Assembly (NCBI GenBank): GCA_025449115.1
Contig: JAHLKC010000019.1
Location: 186,001 to 250,000, forward strand
Source of the DNA: Chytridium lagenaria
Taxonomy: Eukaryota; Chytridiomycota; Chytridiomycetes; Chytridiales; Chytridiaceae
Length of the DNA: 64,000 nucleotides
Direction of reading: 5' to 3'
Under the pieces are notes generated by a model. The model was not told the DNA's origin, ran no database searches, and saw only the letters and a list, made by a program, of their open reading frames with translations. Position numbers and translations under genes: made by a program. Below are positions 59,230 through 64,000 of this stretch, piece by piece (the stretch's first letter is position 1; each line of letters begins with the position of its first letter).

Positions 59230-59753
59230 GACGGTGTGGGTTGTTGAAGGAGGTTAGGGGTGATCAAAACGGTGTTGTCGGATGAGGTTTTTTGCAAGAA
59301 AAAGCTCAGGGCTCAAATTCCATTTGTTCATCCAGACAAATCCAAGTACTACATTTGTGTGACCACCGCTTCTATGGTGTCACGTGACTTACGCATGGCA
59401 GATGGATGACGTCTTTCACTCTTTTTGGCATCTGTAGACTGTGCCATATCTCCGACATAAAAAAAGTCATCTAGTCCACACAATGTGTATTCCCTCTCGC
59501 ATGCCTTTCACATCAATTCCGTTTTTATAAAGTTATTTTTGGTAAGGAAAGGGGGGTAAGAAAAGGTGGGGAGGGGGGGGTAAAAGAACATTGTGAAACA
59601 ACGACACACGAGACAAAACCCATACAAACAAAGAACGACTGCCAACGGAATAAATTCTTAAAAATAAAGGAGATGTGGGAATAACGGGGGTCCCATCAAA
59701 TGGGGGGGGGAAAGTCGCTTATAAAAAAAAAAATGGACAAAGGCAAAAAATAC
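59230..59753. other. Intergenic with G-rich tracts
   Basis: 524 nt between minus-strand genes LCB1 (end 59754) and the small membrane gene (start 59229). It holds G6 (59551-59556), GGTGGGGAGGGGGGGG (59565-59580) and G9-10 (59702-59710). Confidence 0.6.
59551..59580 (+). repeat. G-rich tract, possible G-quadruplex
   Basis: Plus strand carries G6, an 8-nt A-rich spacer, then GGTGGGGAGGGGGGGG. The tracts could form a quadruplex; in the LCB1 transcript direction they would be C-rich. Confidence 0.6.
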
Positions 59754-61739
59754 TCAGAGCTTATAAGGCTTGAGCACCTTCTTAAGAGCATCACGAATAA
59801 CAACAGCAGCCTTCTCACTGTCCTTCTTGTTGTGTCCAGAGGACGCGCAAATACGGATACTGGGGTCAGGCATGAAGGGTTCCTGTCCAAGAACGTACTT
59901 GGCCCTGGTAACCAACACACCATCACGGATACACTGGTCCACAACTTCCTGAAGTATGCGCTCTTCATCCTCCCTTTGGTCCTTGCGTGACCGAAGGCGA
60001 ATATGGAGGATGGGCGAACTGTCGTCACCAGAGAACACAACACCAGCCAACCCAGCGCGTGTCAAGGTAGTGCGGATCACGGAGGCGTTATCACGGAGCC
60101 TGTCGAGAATTTCGGGATTTCCCTCGAGAGATTTGAGAGCCTCGATTGCAGATACGGCAAGGATCGCAGGAAGGGAGGCAGAGAAGGTGTAGGCCAATCC
60201 GGAAAGACGCTGTAAAAGTAAAGGAAGTACGTTGATATCAGACATAAAGTATGGCGTAATACTAACCTGGTGTTCAACGATTTCCTTGTTTCCAGCGCAA
60301 AACCCACCGGCAGAGGCCAAGCTGTTTGCCATACTAGCAGACACCATATCAACTTCCGAGGGCTGCAATAAATGTCAATTAGTTTAAAAAATATGGCGCA
60401 AAACGGCTAAAGTAGAAAAAACTTACAGAAATGTTGAAGTGCTCAGCCGTACCGGCTCCAGTCTTTCCAAGAACACCAAAAGCCATACTCTCATCAAGGA
60501 TAAGTCTGTACTTGTACTTCTTCTTCAACTCCACCAATTTGGGCAAGTCGACGATGTCAGCAAAGTTCTCCGAAAGTCCTTCAGTAATAATGAATCTACG
60601 AGAAAGAGGGGTTTTGTTCTGTTGGATATCAAAAAAGGGATAAAAATTGTTATATTCTATGAAACGAGAGATAGAGTACACGCCATAGAAAACCAACCCT
60701 AATACTGTCGAGTTGAACACGTTCCAAAACAGCCTCGAGATCCTTCATGTCGTTATGCTTAAAGTACTTAATAGTGCTGCGAGAAAGAGCCGCTCCTTTG
60801 TGGATAGCAAGATTGCAACCGTTGTCGCTAGAAAAATGAAAACGTTAGCACAACACAAAAAACCGATTCCCTACTCACATCACAAGAATATCACCGCGCT
60901 TAGCGAAGGCCGGAATAACAGAGGAGATTGTAGAGAACCCTTGAGAGTAAATGATAGCAGCCTCAGTGCCGACATAACGAGCAAGAGCGGCCTCAAGTTC
61001 CATGTGAACATCTGTAAAATCCAAGAACAATAATCGTTAGTCTTCCACAACATTAACAAATCACTCGCAGATATCTAATCCTCACCGATAGTTCCGTAAA
61101 AACCAGGAGGACCACAAGATCCAACACCATACTTGCGAAGGGCCTCAACAGCCTTATCTTTAATAATCTCCTGGTTCATGGCACCGATAAAGTTGAAGCT
61201 TGCAAGGTTGATCCTCTCCTTTCCATCCGCAAGCTTAACTTTCGGGCCAGCAGGTCTGATAACAACGTTGAGACAGTGCTCTCCCAAAAAAAATAGGCCT
61301 ACCCAGTGATAACGGGAAGCTTGTCGAGTTCAGATCGCTGGAAATCCGACAACAGCGGAACGAGCGGCTCCGGTTCCCAGTCATCACAGAGCTCTTGGAT
61401 TTCCTACACAGAACCGCATCAACAAAGGCCGGTGGCTGAACAACCTCAACAAACCTTCTCTGTCAACTTCACATCATCCTTACTATCCGGCTTATACTTT
61501 TTCATGAAAAAGTACCAAATCATAAACACGATAAGCGCACCCTCCAGCGCGGTTCTGAGGGGATCGTTCTGATGCGAATCTTTGATGTACTTATATACGA
61601 CTTGAGAACCGGGAATGGCGGAATAGACTTGAGCGGCGACGGTGAAGGTGGTGTTGACGGCAACAATGATTTGTTGGGCGACATCCTTGGCGGTGTTGGA
61701 GACCATTTGGCCGTTGAGGTTGCCAAAGGGACTGGCCAT
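59754..61739 (-). CDS. LCB1: Serine palmitoyltransferase subunit 1
   Basis: Non-catalytic partner of Lcb2 in the first step of sphingolipid synthesis, at the ER. The start at 61739 gives [20 protein letters not shown]; a membrane segment [20 protein letters not shown] follows. Then [17 protein letters not shown], the core [40 protein letters not shown], the spliced [20 protein letters not shown] and [40 protein letters not shown] (about 60440-60500) replaces the lysine loop of catalytic paralogues, and [20 protein letters not shown] precedes it. The C-terminal part ends [11 protein letters not shown]. The lack of a PLP lysine fits Lcb1. About seven short introns. Confidence 0.95.
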
Positions 61740-62264
61740 TGTTGTGTTAATTGTAAGTAGCGGATTGAGTCGAGAGTTGCTAACGATGCCGGATGATTTA
61801 AAGATCTGAAGCAAAAATCGGTTTCTTTCCGACGCAAGGATAAAGACCTGAATGGAGAAGAACGGAGCGGGTGAGAGAGGAGAAAGGGTTTGGAGGTTAA
61901 TGGGGGAACGCTGTGATTTGTCTGATCGCGGACAAAGGGGTTTGGCAAAAATTCTGTTTTTGACTTAAATAAATACACCCACGCCGCCAAAATGGACTGA
62001 CTTAGACATGGAGTGGAAAGCCATCGCACCTACCTGCACCATTGTCTAATGCAATAACAGAAGCCTCACGTCCTAATAAAACTAAATGTAAATGATGCAA
62101 CTTAGACAAACACCCGGGTAATATATTCTCTCTCAAATTCTAGCCTGACAAGGAAAACAACAACAAAAAACACAACGAAGGACGGTAGAGCCGCATTCGT
62201 TTTAACAAACATGCTAAATAGTCGCAAGGATGCGACTGAAAGTAGGTAAAAATCAAAATCGACT
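61740..62264. other. Upstream region of LCB1 and 3' flank of SEY1
   Basis: 525 nt with no supported gene; an upstream ATG at 61814 could extend LCB1 by 25 residues, but the added sequence is not membrane-like or conserved. Nothing else seen. Confidence 0.45.
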
Positions 62265-64000
62265 TCAATCGTCATCAGCAGAAAATCCCTTCCTCCCCGA
62301 AACCCCCGCATCATCACTCGTCCTTCTCAACGGTACGGTATTACTCCGTGTTGGCTTCATCTCGAAGCTCTCGCCATTTATCGGTGTGCTGGCGGATTTG
62401 ACAGGTCGGGCGGTCGAAGTGTTATTCGAACGAAGAATCGACGCAGGCTCTTGAAAAACGCGACCACTAATGATATTGTCGACAGCCACACCCCGTTCTT
62501 CTAAAATAGTTCGTGTTTGGTTTGCCATTTCACGCGAGGTGGCCTTAACAACACTATACATAGGAGCGATCATGCCAAGATACCAGATCGTATACGCACC
62601 TACGCGAAATGTGATGAATTTATGTTTAAAGCAAGGAAAGCTTACCAGCACTAAAGAGAAGAAGGGTGATAAAGTAGAGCGGACTCCTCAACACCGCCAT
62701 AAATTCATTCCAGCCAAGCAAAATGGTGAGTGCGACAAACCAGAAAGGAATCTTTGCTGTAGTGATGACCATGGACCGTTTCGCTTCAATAAAAAGGGAG
62801 TCTGCGTCTTTTTTAAAGCGCTCTCTCACTAATTGTAGTTGAGCAGCGCTAAGAACGGTGAGAGAGGATGGAATGAAGCGCTACACATAATCAAAGACAT
62901 TTAGTACAGATATGACAGACATCGTAATTTGCGTTCTAACCTCATCCTCAATAACCTCATCGGGGATCATCTGCAACGGCACATCAATCTTTGTGAGCAA
63001 GCTAAGAAGCTTCTCAACATCATCTGTTGCGTTCTTAAAGTACGTATCAATAGGATCGTCCAACTTCCATATCCTCGGAACACCCTTATCATCGTAACGG
63101 AATTTCGTTTCAAAGCGCGTACGAAGACGTCCAAGTAAAATTTCTGTGGCGAGCTCCTTGTGGATAGATTCCAATAACGCAGACCAGTTTTGCCAGAGAA
63201 GAGAACTTGTGAGAGACTTGATTTCATCATCGGGCGATTCAAAGCCTGAAACACAGATCAAGTCAGTTTAAATGGGTTTTTAAGGAGTGTATTCACAAAT
63301 TACCTTGGCACTTCTTGCGAAGTTGAGTCTCAGTAATTTCAACAGTTCCCTTAAAGGCCATCACAACATTCTTCCACAACTGCAGAGATCCTTCATTAAA
63401 GGCCAACTGGACAGAATCCGATAAAGCTTCTCCTGCAGTTTTCTCCAATCCCTTAACCATTTTATCAATGGCTTCTGACCTCTTCTCCTTGCCAATTCTT
63501 GCAATTTCACCCAGGAACAGCGAAGTATACTTTGTATTGTCCCAGTTTGCTCCCTTCAGCTTAGCCCCTGGAAATTCAACGAATTAAAGCAAATTAAACA
63601 GAAACTTAGATAATCAAACCAAATGACGCACCTTCCGCGCCGTTTGTGTAAAGCTTCTCAGCTTCAGCTGTCGCATCACGCAGTTTAACCGAGAAACCTC
63701 CTGCCTCCTCATTCGCCAACTTCGCTGCGAGTGAAGACTTGAACACCGCAACAGCCTTCTTATGGAGGTTCCCAAGTTGTTGCACGTAAAACACGTTCAA
63801 AGCAACAGCCATTCTCTCGTAAAATTCCGCACGTTTCTCCTTGTAAACAGCCGAGTGATACCGAGATGCCTCTCTATCAAAGTCGACTGTAGACTCCAAG
63901 TCAGAAAAAGTAAGGAGCCCACAACAATCTACATACCAAGGCATTCATCCACAATTGTGTTGATTTCCGCACCAAGCGTCTCGATGACATTTCCCGACTC
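62265..64000 (-). CDS. SEY1: Sey1/RHD3-type ER membrane-fusion GTPase, C-terminal part
   Basis: Dynamin-like GTPase that fuses ER tubules homotypically. The GTPase domain lies beyond the window's right edge. Present here is the three-helix-bundle middle: FYERMAVALNVFYVQQLGNL, then MVKGLEKTAGEALSDSVQLA and WKNVVMAFKGTVEITETQLR (partly split by introns). KFRYDDKGVPRIWKLDDPID follows, then FKKDADSLFIEAKRSMVITT and the membrane hairpin IPFWFVALTILLGWNEFMAV with LRSPLYFITLLL. The cytoplasmic tail is Ser/Arg-rich and ends GFSADDD, stop at 62265. The block DAD..FIEAKRS and LGWNEFMAVLRSPL are diagnostic. No frame break was noticed. Confidence 0.93.

Overview
This is nuclear DNA from a fungus, most likely an early-diverging and possibly zoosporic (chytrid-like) lineage. 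The gene set is fungal: SND2, RIM15, SEY1, GUD1, a class I mannosidase AMS1, LCB1 and KEOPS CGI121. Introns are many and very short (about 30-60 nt, usually GT(A/G)NGN..TAG/CAG with a CTAAC/CTAAT-like branch site). Some genes are rare in yeasts and moulds: a TRIM37-type RING/B-box/MATH protein, ZRANB2, NDUFAF5, MEA1 and two secreted alpha-carbonic anhydrases. The species cannot be named from the sequence.

Layout. 1-12.1 kb: two related AMS1-type alpha-mannosidases on the minus strand, separated by the divergent pair SND2(-)/NOP14(+), then GAL7/GALT. 13-16.5 kb: two divergently transcribed secreted alpha-carbonic anhydrases with about 1 kb between them. 16.9-23 kb: CGI121, a gene-poor stretch with one unassigned multi-exon candidate, and RAD23. 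23.2-31 kb: a RIM15/MASTL-type kinase, followed by a Sel1-repeat gene. 32.6-33.3 kb: AT-rich simple repeats. 33.5-41 kb: a gamma-glutamylcyclotransferase-like gene, TRIM37 and a zinc-knuckle hypothetical gene. 41.9-54.7 kb: a dense block of short housekeeping genes in alternating orientation (MEA1-like, PCP1/PARL rhomboid, ZRANB2, NDUFAF5, PFD2, a membrane PDI, guanine deaminase, LENG1-like, a TPR protein, MAS1). 55-64 kb: an unknown single-pass membrane protein, a small membrane protein, LCB1 and the C-terminal part of SEY1.

Functional themes: mitochondrial biogenesis (MAS1, PCP1, NDUFAF5), ER and secretory functions (SND2, PDI, SEY1, LCB1), RNA processing (NOP14, ZRANB2, LENG1, CGI121) and nutrient signalling (RIM15). 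There are no operons. Many neighbours are only 10-100 nt apart, head to head or tail to tail.

A caution for every reader: at least ten otherwise well-conserved genes contain one or more one- or two-base reading-frame breaks, mostly in short homopolymers. The simplest reading is indel error in the assembly. I treat these genes as functional and give the break positions. Exon boundaries were read by eye; outer gene limits are better supported than internal junctions. No tRNA, rRNA, transposon or CRISPR was recognised.
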